Positions 43,400 through 55,554 are shown, counted from the first letter of the stretch. The stretch: DNA of 64,000 bases from Cryptomeria japonica (GCF_030272615.1 NC_081414.1:909917009-909981008); one strand, 5' to 3'. Notes: a model not told the origin generated them from the sequence alone. Numbers and translations: made by a program.

Positions 43400-44486
43400 T
43401 ATAAGGTATGTTTTGGCTATAAATTGAAAGAAGCTGCAGTAGACAAGAAGAATTGGCCTGTCAGTCTATTCTAGCACAGACATCTTCTTCCTAAAGCAGG
43501 TTCCTTTGCTTGGATGGCTTTTCAGAAGAAAATATTAACCAGAGACTCCTTCAACTAGGTATTAATGGACCTAGTAGATGTGTATTATGTCAGAATCAAG
43601 AGGAAACAATTGACCACCTTTTACTTCACTACGAATTCTCTAGCAACTGTTGGTGGCATTTTATGGGGAAGCTAAATTCGGTATGCCCTTTTCCAAAAGG
43701 TTTGGATGATTGGTTTTTACTATGGCCTAAATCAAAATACAAGGCGTTATTTGGGGACTTATTTGTTATCCTACCCTCATTAATGATTTGAGAAATTTGG
43801 AAAGAAAAGAATCAAAGAATTTTTCTGGATAAAGAAATGGGCCGATTAGCCCTTTGTGGGAAATTAGAGAACCAGCTGGTTGAGCTCCTGAATGAATTGG
43901 CCAAGTCCAAATCGCTGAAAAAGAATCTATATACTGATTGGGATTGGAAGCTAAAGCTAGCATTCCCAAATTTGATCATCCCCTCGCTTTTTCAGAAATG
44001 GCAATCCTAAGATACCAGCTAATCCAAGGTTTGATGTTAAATGGTAGTCCCAGAACTAGGGTGATTTAAGATTAACTTTGATGGTGCCTCTACAAGGAAT
44101 CTAAGGTGGAGTGGTATTGGTTGTATTATTAGAGATTCTGACAACATCTATATTAAGGAAATTTCTAAAGTCATTGGTTTGGCCACTAACAATGAGGCTG
44201 AATTCTGAGTGGCATTAAGAGGTTTGCAGTTAGGGTTTGAGTTGGGGATAAAAGAATCCATTTGGACGGTGATTCATTAAATGTTGTCAATGTTGTTCGT
44301 AGTAACCATACCCCCAGTTGGCATCTCAACCTATGGATTCGACCTATACTGGGGTTTCTTGAGACCTTTGAAGGTTTTTGGATTAGCCATATCTATAGAG
44401 AAGGCAGTATGGAAGCAAACAAACTATCTAAGATGGCAATTGCAGATGGAGGCCTTGACCCGGGCATTCAGCTAGGGCATAGATAA
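43400..44486 (+). pseudogene. LINE C-terminal part: zinc-binding domain and RNase H
   Basis: The frame resumes after gypsy-A as YKVCFGYKLKEAAVDKKNW. The zinc-binding domain follows (CVLCQNQEETIDHLLLHYEF; the last ligand, usually Cys, is Tyr). From about 44060 a plant LINE RNase H reads INFDGAST, NNEAEF, DGDSLNVV and ends with EANKLSKMA, where AD is usual in place of AN. Stops and frame changes interrupt it. This confirms that 17471-20352 and 43400 onward are one element. Confidence 0.88.
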
Positions 44487-45460
44487 ATTTGATTACAGCG
44501 ATTATTAGGGTTAAATGTTGCATCTTTTGGCTGATGAATGAACTACTTTGGTCCCATCATGGCTTGGTTCCTACCAGTTGGTCGTTTATACTGGGAGTTG
44601 AACTCTTACCAATTATGGGTCTCTCTTGATTGTGGTATTCGAGCTCCTACCAGTAAGAGTATCCATCTTCGCTGCTTGGCCTCTTTCGGTTGGTGATTCT
44701 GTTGCTCACATAGGTCTATTGTACCTGTCCCCAACTGGTACTTACTATGTCTGGTATAGGATCTCATCAGGGCTACTACAGTCCTATTGCAGATGCTACC
44801 AAAATGATAATCTAGCAAATCTCTGATAAGCAACAATAATCATTTCTTTCCTCAGATACCCTGTTTGGATTGAGGTACATCTTTATTTTGATTATGGTGG
44901 TTTATAAGGCTTAAGTGATGTAACTGTTCCTGTTTTAAGCATGAAATGTTTGTTTCCCTGATGTATTGGCCCCTACATGTGGTAGCACTTACCGAGAGAC
45001 ATATTCTTACTGGGTCTCTTGCTTAGACTCATATTGATATTCTTTATGGTTTCGGTATTTTGATCTTACTGGGGCCACTAACTCCAGCTCTGGTTGAGTT
45101 GCTGTCAAAAGATAATCTAATTTTCATCAGTACTATTAGATATCATAAATTCAGATGGTGGCTGACATTAAAGAGGCAATTAATAGCGATTAAAGGTGGC
45201 ATGCTTGAGATGTGCCTTGTTTGTGCAAAATAATTTGGCTGGATTAGCTAAGTCCTCGAGCTCCTCAACCTTTATGAGATTGCCGAGATAAATAAAGAAT
45301 GACCTACGTATTTTTAACATATCATGCTCTCCCTCTTTCTTTCTCTATTGTCCTTACAATGGAAACAATGATTTTTTTGGAAGCAACCTGATGTTAGATG
45401 GCATTTTGAGGCAAAATCTCTAATAAGCATCTACAATCGGTTCTTTCCTCAAGCCAACCT
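44487..45460 (+). other. LINE 3' region, non-coding part
   Basis: No coding evidence. Contains repeated words such as CTACCAGT / TACCAGTTGG (about 44570-44660) but no clear array. It separates RNase H from the extra ORF at 45461. Confidence 0.5.
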
Positions 45461-46212
45461 TTGATTCTATACTATGTTAAAATAATTTTTGGGGAGGAAT
45501 TCCTTAAAGCATACCACAGATACAGAGCCAATGCAGACATCCCGACCTTCTTCCTAGCTATACTGCTCTATATGAGAATTAGAAAACAAAGGGCGAAGCT
45601 TATCACCCAAATGGTGTTCAAGCACCACTTTCTTGGGGAAATTGAGGCAGTTTTGGACAATGTTGACGACAATCTCAGATTGCCCTTCCCCCAGAATTAT
45701 TATATGAGCTTGGGAAATGGTGTGGAGGTGTGGAAAAGGTGATTGTAAACTCTCTTGACTTCAACTCCCCAGAGGCCTCCTGGCCTATAATTAATAGAAA
45801 TATTGAGTTCCTCTACAAGATTTCAGATATACTGCCAGGCTTCATGGGTGTCAGGAGGAGTACCTTTATCCAAGAGGAAGATCTTTCTGGTAGAGAAGAC
45901 ATTGGCATTATGGCCAATGGTGACATAGTTGAACACAACTCTTGGGGTCTTGGCAATGGTGAAGAATGGATTCTAGATGAAGGCAACTCTTGTTGTCTTC
46001 GCCGCAGTGAAGAATGGATTCTGGATGAAGGCAACTCTTGGGGTCTTGGCCGTGGTGAAGAATGGATTTCGGATGATTTATGCCACCCCTGGGAAAAAGC
46101 AGAATCATTCACTCATGTTGCTTGTGGGAGTGATTTCCATGTTATTTTGGATGCAGACGCTGCTCCCACCTCCGGTGACGAGGACCCAGACTCAAACGAT
46201 GAAGAATCTTGA
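45461..46212 (+). pseudogene. Extra ORF between LINE RNase H and poly(A)
   Basis: Two overlapping frames (45461-45742 and 45730-46212) probably form one gene with a frameshift near 45735. The first part is helical (FLAILLYMRIRKQRAKLI); the second has three 16-residue repeats (NSWGLGNGEEWILDEG) and a very acidic end (SGDEDPDSNDEES). I do not recognise it. It may be a LINE accessory ORF or transduced flanking DNA. Confidence 0.45.
45933..46078 (+). repeat. 48-bp tandem repeat, three copies
   Basis: Period 48 bp starting CAACTCTTGGGGTCTTGG; copy 2 has TTGTTGTCTTCGCCGC in its first half. In-frame period (16 codons), so it expands the encoded protein without breaking the frame. Confidence 0.85.
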
Positions 46213-46517
46213 ATGCAGTGTCCTCCTTGGCCCTGTGCTACAACCCTCATTGGTTTTCCACATCTCATTTTCTTGCACTTTTTAGATAATTGTAGGTTTT
46301 TGGTTTCAACTAGCTTTTGTTCTCCTCTGGTTGTTTTTTCTAGCTTTTTAGGATCTTTGCCAACTTGGCTAGCCCTTTTACTGTTGGAGAAATGGTGGGG
46401 GGTTTTCTTCCTAGCTCTTTTCCGCCATGACTCTTTCTGCTCTAGGTATGTATTTCTCAATTTTGATTAACACAAGGGTGCTTCCCCTCTGCAACTATTA
46501 ATCTATTAAAAAAAAAA
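46213..46517 (+). other. LINE 3' end with poly(A)
   Basis: Untranslated tail ending ATTAATCTATT followed by ten A (46508-46517). Directly after it the gypsy-B LTR resumes with TTAGGAAAAAGGATAATTT. Confidence 0.8.
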
Positions 46518-46700
46518 TTAGGAAAAAGGATAATTTAAATAAATAAAAGTACTTATTTAAATGAGAAATAAGGCTAGATAAGGATAAATGAATTAATTAA
46601 ATAAATAAAGATTTATTTAATTAATAGAATAATTAGGCTAAAATTACTAAATAAATAAAAATATTTATTTAATTAGATAGGATAATTTTAGGTGTCTACA
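46518..46700 (-). repeat. gypsy-B 3' LTR, part 2
   Basis: Resumes after the LINE poly(A) and ends GGTGTCTACA at 46700. It contains three of the AT palindromes found in the gypsy-A LTR. Together with 16884-17470 it rebuilds a full LTR of about 770 bp. Confidence 0.9.
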
Positions 46701-46945
46701 TTTTTCCCCTCTTTGAGACAATGTAGCTTGTGGCATTATTTCAAAGAAGATAAGATGAACTGATACAATGTTGCCCCAGGATGAGAATGATATGCCCCCT
46801 CGAGATATTGGATGAAAATGTCTGAAAAGATCGTAGGCAATCTCTCGATAAGAAAGAAAGGCTAGAAAGGACTGACAAGATAGGAGAGAGTTGCAGAGTC
46901 ACGGGATAAAGAAGACTGACATGGGAGAATAGGGCTAGGGTAGTC

Positions 46946-46952
46946 TATAAGA
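46946..46952 (+). promoter_or_regulatory. TATA box of the PMD gene, gypsy-B copy
   Basis: TATAAGA in GTCTATAAGATAGACTAC, 91 bp before the ATG at 47037. Matches the element at 21384 in gypsy-A in sequence and spacing. Confidence 0.55.
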
Positions 46953-47226
46953 TAGACTACGAGAAAAAACATCCTCATTGTCATCCACACACCAAAGAGA
47001 TCAGAGTGTAGAGAGAGCAGAGAGTAGTCAGCAGTGATGGCATTGATGCATCGATTCGATCATGTTCATCAATATCAGAGGCCAGCAGATGCAGGAGAGT
47101 TGGTAAGTACCACAAAACCTCCTTGTACCTCATTTCATTAATTGTTGTCATAAATTCATGTTAGGTAGGGTAATGAATGTGCATTAGGTAGATTGCAAAA
47201 AATGTCAAGCAGGTCAAAAGATGGGC

Positions 47227-47477
47227 AGGTGCGTCTGCATTGGTGCCAGGCACGTTTGGGTAGGCTAGGCACGTCTGTGTAGAATGTAACTACATCTGTG
47301 ATTTTAAAAGCATCTATGTCAAATGGGAACGCGTTTGCAAAGTGTAGATGCATCTATGCAGGGCAGACATGTCTATGTAGAACAGAGACACATCTATATG
47401 TTTCAGGCGTGTCGGTGAAATGAAGAAACGTCTGCGAAGTATGTAAGCATGTTTGTGTCATGAATGTCGGTTTATGT
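47227..47477 (+). repeat. GCGTCTGTG-type motif array, gypsy-B PMD intron
   Basis: About a dozen decayed copies (GGTGCGTCTGCATT, GGCACGTCTGTGTA, GAACGCGTTTGCAA, GACATGTCTATGTA, GGCGTGTCGGTGAA). It has the same place and orientation as 21664-21936 in gypsy-A. Confidence 0.75.
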
Positions 47478-47485
47478 CTTCAAGT

Positions 47486-48038
47486 TCAAATCAAAAATTC
47501 TGTGATAAACATACATTGTTGATTGGATAAGTTGCTGAGAGGATACACTCAAACACATCCTCTAGGGAAGACTAGGATAGCAGATAGGGCTAGGATTGAC
47601 AATTCTGTGATAGAACATACATTGCCAATCAAGAAACTACTCAATAGGATACACTCAAGAAGAGGCCCTAAGATAGGATAGAACGAGGCACTTTGTGATG
47701 AACAGGGAGTACCATAGAAATTGATAATTTGGTGATAGAACATACGTTGCCAATTGGATTAGGCTGAAATTGATAATTCTGTGATAGAACATACATTGTT
47801 AATTCGACAAGCTAGTCAAGAGGATGTACTCAAGTAGGTGCCCTAAAAGATAAGATAAAAGGAGCACTTTGTGATGAACAGGGAATACCACTAGAATAGA
47901 GTGCCATATGATAGATATAAGCACTAGGATACAAAGCAACACTTTGTGATGAACAGGGAATGCTACTAGGATAGAGTGCCATATGATAGATATAAGCACT
48001 AGGATAAAAAGCAACACTTTTTGATGAACAAGGAGTAC
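47486..48038 (+). repeat. Hairpin array, gypsy-B PMD intron
   Basis: Four units of the short hairpin type with loop TTGTGATGAACAGGG (about 47688, 47864, 47939, 48014) and four of the longer type with loop core TGTGATAGAACATAC (about 47490, 47594, 47719, 47768). The longer ones pair GATTGACAAT/ATTGCCAATC and AATTG/CAATT. The short stems here have one to three mismatches, in keeping with an older, decaying copy. Confidence 0.7.
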
Positions 48039-49960
48039 TACTAGGATTGACACAGTTGATTGGCTTGACTACAAGAGGACCTACCTATGTTGGAGTCATG
48101 GGAGAGATTTCCTTCAACTTAGAGTTTACGAGTAGAGCTGACATTTGATGATAGAGCAGCAGTGGAGGTCATGGGATTGTGATACATTATGTATGTACCT
48201 GAGTTTTGAGCGAACATAGGATTGTTGACTGCATTAGATGAGAGATGGCACTCAGAGACACGCACTTTTCATTTGTCAATGGGTGAGATGATAGTCACCT
48301 TAGAGGATGTGTACAGGGTACTGAGGATACCGATCGATGGGGAGTTGGTTCCTTATGATCGAGAGGGAGATAGGGATGCACTAAGATGAGTGTTCTAGGA
48401 TCCCAGGCTGGAGATGAGGGCAAGACATGTGGCTTGGGATACTATGATTGCTACAGGATTGCCTCTATCAGTCATACTGGTAGGAGTTATCAATGGACTC
48501 CTCTGTCCAGATATGGTGACATGAGGGTTGGTTGAAGGATGGGGGAGGACTCTAGAGACATTTGTGACTGAACACACTAGGTTTGTATTGGGGTCATGTC
48601 TATTCACACACTTGTACTTTAAGTTGCATCAGTTTGTGTATCATGGATCAGCAGGATTGGGGTGCGGAGTGACATTGTTGCAGGTATGGGCATATGAGCA
48701 TCTTTTGGTTACAAGGTTGATACACTTTAGAGGTAGGGGACATGGGCACAATTATGTACATCTATATGATATGATTACTTCCCAGGCATGCACTGGGAGG
48801 TTAGAGTATTAGCAATGAGTAATTGATGAGATAGACCATGTGATATGGAGGCCTTACCTAGATTGTGAGGAGTAGGTGATGACGAAGTGGAGCTGCCCTA
48901 TGTATTTAGGAGTAGGTATTTGATTGGTCGGACACCATATGTGATTGAGCAGTAGTTGATTCACAGGGTATGCAAGTGGTTTGGCAAGATACAATGGGTT
49001 CCATGGGGTTAGGGATGTATGCATAGATAGTGAGGGATCAGGTGCATTTAGGTCCATTATTGTCTTATGATCAAGCAGTGACACAGATGCTAGAGATGGT
49101 TCCCATGCCTTGGGATATTTGGGCAGATGTGGAGGATGCAGGGATGGATGTAGAGTATAGTGCATATTGGGCAGAGCATCCATTTGCATGGCTGATGAAT
49201 CCAGGGGAGCTGATAGAGGGTGATGGTGGAAATGGTGGAGATGATAGTGGAGATTATGGAGGTAGATGTCGATGGTAGAGGTGAGGGGCAATGGCACAGA
49301 GGAGGGTAGCTCAAAGGAGAGAGGGCGGAGAGGAGAGACATGTGCATGTAGTAAGGGTTAAAGGTAGATTTCCATTACAAGTACTAGTAGCATAGGTTCC
49401 CAGATAGGTACAGGGACAGGGACAGGGACAGGAGCAGTCATAGGAGAAACCATAGGGACATGATGAGGGGAGAGGGGAGGAGGAGGATGAGATACTATCC
49501 TTGAGGGAGATGTAACAAGGACAGACATATGAGATCCAGGATCTGGAGAGGGATGCAGCCAGGCTCAGGAGACAGCTGAGGGACACTGAGCAGGAGAGGG
49601 AGGAGGCTATTCAGTGCTATACAGAGGTTGAGACAACACTAAGGGAAGGTAGGCAGGAAGCAGAGGACACAAGGGCCGAATACACCTATGTTCTATGGAT
49701 AGGGGAGGAGATAGCCTACTGGAGAGACCTATATTATGGAGTGGTGCCACTAGATCAATGGGTTAGGAGCTTCTAGAGACCATCGTGGACTACGACAACC
49801 ACTGAAGGTAAAGACAGGAGACAGACATCTAGTGGTGGGATCATGGGTCCTCCACCACCACCAGATAGAGGGGGTAGGAGAGATGATCCGTGGGCAGGTC
49901 CTTTCAAGGCTCAGACTCTATCAAGGTCAATTGGCTCTAAGGGAGAAAGTTCAACATAGC

Positions 49961-50377
49961 CTTAGAGGGCTCCCTATGTATCAGTGTTGTACCATTTTTG
50001 TATGATGATGTAGACACCTTCAGGTTATTGTAGCCATATGTATTTTGAAATCATTGTATCATGACACTTATGATTTTTGATATATATATATGAGATGATT
50101 CATCTTTGTGACAGCTATATGCATGCGTACCTATGTGATGCTTATGATATGGATGCAAATATATACATGATGAAATGCAATATTTTTATTCTTTTATGTT
50201 TTTAATATGTTATGCATATGTGAATGTATGAAATGTCGATGAATATGATAATGCAAATAACTATTTACATGATGAGAATGTAAAATGTGCTAACATGAGG
50301 TGTGTTCAATATATGATGTAATTGTGATATCTATATGTATGTACGAAATGCTCATATGTGGTACTACAGGTGCAAAC
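49961..50377. other. gypsy-B spacer, left part
   Basis: Downstream of the PMD gene; AT-rich, aligns by eye with 24349-24775 of gypsy-A (for example GAGATGATTCATCTTTGTG). No gene. Confidence 0.6.
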
Positions 50378-51186
50378 TGTTAGATTCAATGACAGTCCCA
50401 AAGACACTAAGAGGGGGGGGTGAATCAGTGTCTAACTGGTTAGTGTTATATTTGAACTTATTTATAACTTTGCAACCCAAAACAATGTACCGGTAAACAA
50501 GAAATAATGCAGTAAAGAGAAATAAAAGAGACAACATAAATGCACACCATAACATAAGATATTTTATAAAGGAAACCCAGTGTGGGAAAAACCTAGGTGG
50601 GATTTGTGACCCACAATATTTACTCAATGGCCAATATGAATAAATACTACTTACAATAGGGGTGTGCACATGCAGGAAGGCCAACTACCTAGAGCACACT
50701 GCTCAAAATAGTCTCACTAACTACAATATGGATAATTAAATCCAATACGATGTATTGCTCAAAATAGCATCGCAATTGCCTAGTTCAGTACCGGTTTAAG
50801 CTCAGTCAGATACCTTAACCAAAACCTTTGTTGTCCACTATATCACCTCATACAATAATCTCCTATCCATTACTATATTACCATAATACAAAATGACCTA
50901 TGAGATCTCATACATATATGAGTCTTACAATATACCATGCCGGCTTACAAATAATTAATTACATTTACAATATAATTCATATAAGCAAAACTTTATCCCA
51001 TGTCGGCCAGAGTGCCAGTATACTTCATTTCCAATGTGATATGGATGCTGGTGAAAGTGCCTGCCAGTGCCAGTGCCTGTCGGTGTATGTGTAGAAACCT
51101 GTTGCCGGTTGGTTGCCAGTTGGTTGCCAGTTGGTTGCCATCAATGACAACATAAACTATTCTCATTAGAGTGTATAATGCCAACA
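50378..51186 (-). repeat. Copia-type solo LTR
   Basis: 809 bp flanked by a perfect 5-bp TSD CAAAC (50373-50377 and 51187-51191); the gypsy-B sequence reads on across it when compared with gypsy-A at 24761-24800. On the minus strand it starts TGTTGGCATTATACAC and ends ...GAATCTAACA, with the CACCCCCCCTCTTAGTG block near its end as in Copia-2 and Copia-3. It is a product of LTR-LTR recombination. Confidence 0.9.
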
Positions 51187-51191
51187 CAAAC

Positions 51192-52543
51192 GACATGAAA
51201 TGCAAATATTTTTGGCATGTCATTATACTCAATCATGTGATAGCAGGCTATACAGACTCAAGGAAAGACAATGAAGGTCAATAAGGAAAGGGGGATGGAA
51301 GATAGAAGATATGGAAGTGAAAGAACTTCTTGTGATATTATCATCATTGATCTTTTATTATGGGAAATAGGTTATGACAATCCAGATATATGTTCGACCT
51401 AAAAAGTCATTGTACCCATTTGCATGAAGATCAAACAGTCACAAACAAGGAATGCCCTAGTTCACACTAGACTCATAGTGTCCTCATATCCTTGGACAAG
51501 TCATAGCATTACTAAGAGACAATGCACAGACAAAAAAGAAAAAAATAGGTGACGATACCCCATCCTTACCTTTCTAGTCAAAGACATCCTGAAAATAAAA
51601 TCTCTAGTCAGAGACATCCTAAAAATAAAATCTCTAGTCAGAGACATCCTGGAAAAGCTAAAAGACATGTCACCAAAAGATAATAAATCAAAATAAAACC
51701 AACACTCAACACCAATATCCACTGTAGTCCTCAAGTTTAGTGTCTCTTGTCACTTGTATAAGTCTATTTGATTGTGGTCACAATGTTTTCCTTCACAAAA
51801 GGATAGATAGCAATGAACGATAATGTAATCTGAGTCTGTTGAAAGATTTGATTTGTTGCAACCCATTTCAGATGAGATGTGTCTCATCTGAAATTGACTG
51901 AATCCATGAAAATGATACTTTGTTGAGAAGAAGGTGGAACTTTATTGTGGATATGTGATGCAAGTGTTGCTTTATTATGGATTGTATGCGGACAGATTGA
52001 AGAAAACTGGAAGAAAGTATACTCCTCAGAATGTGTGATGCTCTTAGTTCCACACCCATCACTAGAAGTAGGATTTTCCTTAGCCACAAATAGGAGCTAA
52101 TTTATTATGGATGGAAAAGGGTGAAGAGGAAGGATTATTATGAATGGCTAACCAATCTTAGGTAGATCATTAACAAGTCATGATGGGAATGGGTAAGTTT
52201 ATTATGGATGGATATGTTGTGAGTGTGTGCAAAGTGAAGGGATAAGATGGAATTCTAAAGGAGGGTGGAGCAATTTCTCTACCCAAGGCGCCAGTAACCT
52301 GGTTTTCACCATGGTACTTGCCCAGGGCACCACCGAAGTGGTTTTCACCATTAGACGAATTTATTTCTCTTTAACTTTTTTCTTTGTTTGTTTTGATTTT
52401 TCAATTTATTTATTTTTGTGTCAGAAGGCACCTATTTGCAAGGTTTTCACCAAGTACCAATTTTTTATTTCTTTATGATTTTTTTTGTAATTTTGATAAT
52501 TCTTTTATTTTTTTGCATTTTTGAATTTGGATATTCTGAAGAG
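51192..52543. other. gypsy-B spacer, right part
   Basis: Continues the pol-PMD spacer (homologous to about 24780-26038). It holds three 30-bp units with TCTAGTCAGAGACATCCT (51571-51660) and GGTTTTCACC words near 52300, 52340 and 52443. No supported gene. Confidence 0.6.
51571..51660. repeat. 30-bp tandem repeat, three copies
   Basis: TCTAGTCAGAGACATCCT plus an A-rich part, three times; gypsy-A has two at 25151-25204. A copy-number difference between the two family members. Confidence 0.8.
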
Positions 52544-53640
52544 CTATGTGTAAAACCTGTGAAGGGTGCATGTTGTTGATAGGATCCTCCAAAGGTTCAT
52601 CCTCTAGGGTTGAGAGTTGATATGCACCAGATCCATAGACTGTTGTAATGATGTAAGGACCAAGCCAATTTGGTTCGAACTTGCCCTTCTTCTCTCTGTC
52701 TTGCTAATTTTTAGGATTTTCTTTGAGAACTAAGTCACCTACCTCAAATGTGCAAGGATTTACCTTGTGATTGTAACTGCAAATCATTCATTGTTGATAA
52801 GCCTTGAGATGATTAAAAGCAGTTTGTCTTCATTCATCCAATAGTTCTAGTTCTTGTAAGTGAGAGACACTATAGTCTTCATCACTGATAATGGTGTGCA
52901 AAGAGACTCGTAAAGATGGTAACTCAACCTCAATAGGCAAGATAGCTTTAGAGCCATAGACAAGTGAATAAGGTGTGGTTTGTGTAGGTGCACAAATACT
53001 TGTTTGATAAGCCCAAAGTGCGGGATTGAGTTGGACATGCCAATTTTGGCCAATGTCATCGACTCTCTTTTTGAGGATTTTAAGAATAGTTTTATTAGAC
53101 ACCTCAACTTGACCATTACCTTGGGGGTAATAGGGAGTGGATAATTGATGGTTAATATGGAAGCAATCACAAAGTTCATGAGCATCCTGATTTTTGAAGG
53201 GATGTCCATTATCAGTGGTGATGGAAAGAGGAATACCGTACCGACAAATGATATAGTTAAGAATGAATGTAGCAATCTATTTTCCAGTGACTTGTGTAAG
53301 AAGCACGACTTCAATCCATTTTGTGAAATAATCTGTGGCAATGATAATGAATTTGTGGCCATTGGAAGAAGGAGGGAGAATCTTGCCTATGAGATCGAGT
53401 CCCCACTAACAAAAGAGCCAAGGAGTTGAAATCGGTTGAAGTTCTTATGCTAGTACATGAATAAGGTCTCCATGAATTTGACATTGCTTACATTTATTGA
53501 CAACCTAATATGAATGTTTTTCCATATTGGTCTAGTAATATCCAGTCCTAAAGAGTTTCTTGGCTATGGTAGGACCACTAGAATGTGGACCACATATACC
53601 TTCATGAACTTTGCATGACGCAATTTGAACTTCGTCCCTT
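52544..53640 (-). pseudogene. gypsy-B integrase
   Basis: Contains the C-terminal GKFEPNWLGPYII-type region and the segment SNKTILKILKKRVDDIGQNW ... TPYSLVYGSKAILPIEVELP (53102-52830), preceded by PQGNGQVEVSNK, which keeps the catalytic Glu, and by the core Asp region. Upstream parts (zinc region near 53450-53620) are broken by stops and indels. Homologous to 26039-27120. Confidence 0.8.
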
Positions 53641-54184
53641 TCTAAACATGTAAGAAGAGTGCCATCTAGACCTCAACAGTATAGGATATCGGCTAAAATG
53701 ACGTATCGGGAAGATTGGTGAATGAAAGTATGACATTAGTTGTTGGATAATTCAAAAGGAAGGGTGTTGTTACGAAGGTATGTAAAAATAGAACTATATA
53801 ACTAGGAATCAAGACCAACGACACATATCATCTTAGTACGAGTGATCTCATATGAGGGAGCCAAAAGGTTATCCACCAAGAATTCATAGCAGGATTCATT
53901 CTATGGTAGATCAATCAGTGAGGCAATAGTAGCCATGGCATCTGTGGCTCGATTCTGCTCTCTTGGTATCTGCTCAAAGTTTAACTTTATGAAATATTGC
54001 TTGAAATCATCTACCATTTTCTTGTAAGGCATTAATTTTTCATCCATTGTTTGGTAGTATCGGTTGCTTGATGAATTACAAATTGAGAGTTCCCCAAAAC
54101 ATGAAGGTCCTAGATCTTCCATTGAACTGCAATCCATAATCTAGTTGTTAATGCCTCATATTCTTCTATGTTATTAGTGCAAGG
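53641..54184 (-). pseudogene. gypsy-B second RNase H, C-terminal part
   Basis: 54137-53901 reads through to FEQIPREQNRATDAMATIAS, as in gypsy-A. The gene is cut at 54184 within the codons for TNNIAEYEA-like sequence; the upstream half starts at 61816 beyond the solo LTR, with CAAGG duplicated at the junction. Confidence 0.8.
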
Positions 54185-54445
54185 TGTATGCGGTAAAACC
54201 GGGGCTATGAAATTCAAAATGTGAAAAATGATGTTCAAAGAGCTTGTCCACACACCCACAGGACTTCTTGGTGAGAGTTATGGAGTCATGAAGAATGACT
54301 CAACTTCCCAAGGTAGGTTCCATGGTTCTCCATCTCACAAGGTCCCTCAAGCCAATGCCTTTGCTCTCAGATCACTGGGCAAATTTACTTAGGGATGACA
54401 AATGAAAGAATGAGGGATGCTTTAGATTGGTTTTACCATGAATGC

Positions 54446-55498
54446 TGTTGGTATTTTGGTATGGTTTTGTCATTGATGTCAACACCTACTAGAACTCTAG
54501 CACTTTGGAGATCTAGCAACATTCACCGACAAGCAACTATTGCACAGTTACTGGTATCTGGTACACCGGCAAGATATAATGATCACCAACACTTGGAATG
54601 GCATGGAAGACACATGGTTATGTCGAAGACATCGTCTGGACATCTTGTCCTAGAATTTTGTTCATTGGTATATTCATAGTTGCATATTTGTTGTTACCGC
54701 CAAATAGGTCTAGGGTTACACCGGCAGGTTTATCTTTTCCAGATCAACATGGCACGCTATGGAGATGATTAATTATTGTTGTAAATGCATTAAGCCGACA
54801 TGTTCAATCAGTTATTGTATCAGATATTATATTCTTTGTAAAATGTTTTTATTGTAATATCTTGTAGAGTCGACCTACTAAAATTGGTCTTAGGTTATGG
54901 TATAAATGTAAGATCTTATTTGTAAGATCAAATGTGGAATGTAAAAAAAGATTGTGTGAAGGTATATGTGAGATTAAGAAGAGCTATACATGCAGACATC
55001 ATCTGAAGATTGAAGGAGGGTTTTTGTGAAAGCATATCAGCATTACACCGGTACTAAATCTAGCATATGAAGATGCTCTTTTGTGCAGTACATTCTTATT
55101 GGATTTAACCATCCAACTGTAGTCAGTGTGACTCCCATTTTGTGATTGAACAGTGAGTTCTAGGCTGTTAGCTTTTTTGCATGTGCAAGACCCATTTATG
55201 TACACTTACTATCTGCAGTAGTATCATCTATATGTGGGTAAGGTTTCCCACTGTGGTTTTTCCCCTTACAGGGTTTCCATGTACAAATATTGGTGTTATG
55301 TGTTGTGGATGACTTTCTGTTTATGTTTCATGCACTAATCCTTACCGGTATAGCAATTAACTGTTAAAAATATCTACCGGCATACTTAACTAGTTTACCG
55401 GTATTAAACATTAAGTTGGTTAATTTGTTTTTGGTTTAAATTTATTTGACAACTAATTCACCACCCCCCCCCCTCTCAGTTGTCTCCATGACCTAACA
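54446..55498 (+). repeat. Copia-2 5' LTR
   Basis: TGTTGGTATTTTGG ... CACCACCCCCCC ... ACCTAACA, 1053 bp. The block GTGGTTTTTCCCC...GGGTTTCC near 55253 is shared with the other copia LTRs here. A TATA-like tract is near 54898. Confidence 0.93.
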
Positions 55499-55500
55499 AT

Positions 55501-55512
55501 TGGTATCAGATC
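55501..55512 (+). other. Copia-2 primer-binding site
   Basis: TGGTATCAGATC, two bases after the LTR end: the initiator Met-tRNA type PBS with one change (usual ...CAGAGC). Confidence 0.88.
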
Positions 55513-55554
55513 TTAATCCTCTTTTGTAGAAGTTTAATAGCTTGAGGAGATCCA

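Larger units (their letters stand above)
17471..46517 (+). mobile_element. 5'-truncated LINE, interrupted by gypsy-A
   Basis: A non-LTR element occupies 17471-20352 and 43400-46517. It begins inside the endonuclease domain, has RT, a zinc-binding domain and a plant-type RNase H, and ends in ten A residues (46508-46517). It lies in the AT-rich U3 part of the gypsy-B LTR: the LTR sequence ends ...AATTTA on the left and resumes (A)TTAGG on the right, so any TSD is a short AT word hidden in the poly(A). 5' truncation and a poly(A) end fit target-primed reverse transcription. Confidence 0.9.
47037..49960 (+). pseudogene. Antisense PMD gene, gypsy-B copy
   Basis: Exon 1 is 47037-47102 (MALMHRFDHVHQYQRPADAG..., 66 nt, as in gypsy-A), donor GTAAGT at 47103. 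Exon 2 would start at 48075, but the acceptor CAG is CAA, so splicing there is lost. Exon 2 keeps LLTALDERWHSET, FHLSMGEMIVTLEDVYRVL, GLGCGVTLLQVWAYEHLL, the Gln-rich part (QGQGQGQ) and the PPPPPDRG-type tail, with several stops and at least one frameshift after about 48870. Exon 1 and PMD substitutions look protein-like, which supports past coding function in the family. Confidence 0.75.

Noticed and set aside
45813..46112. Minus-strand ORFs opposite the 48-bp repeat
   Set aside because: In-frame repeat opens all frames; the plus-strand frame has the better composition and matches LINE orientation.
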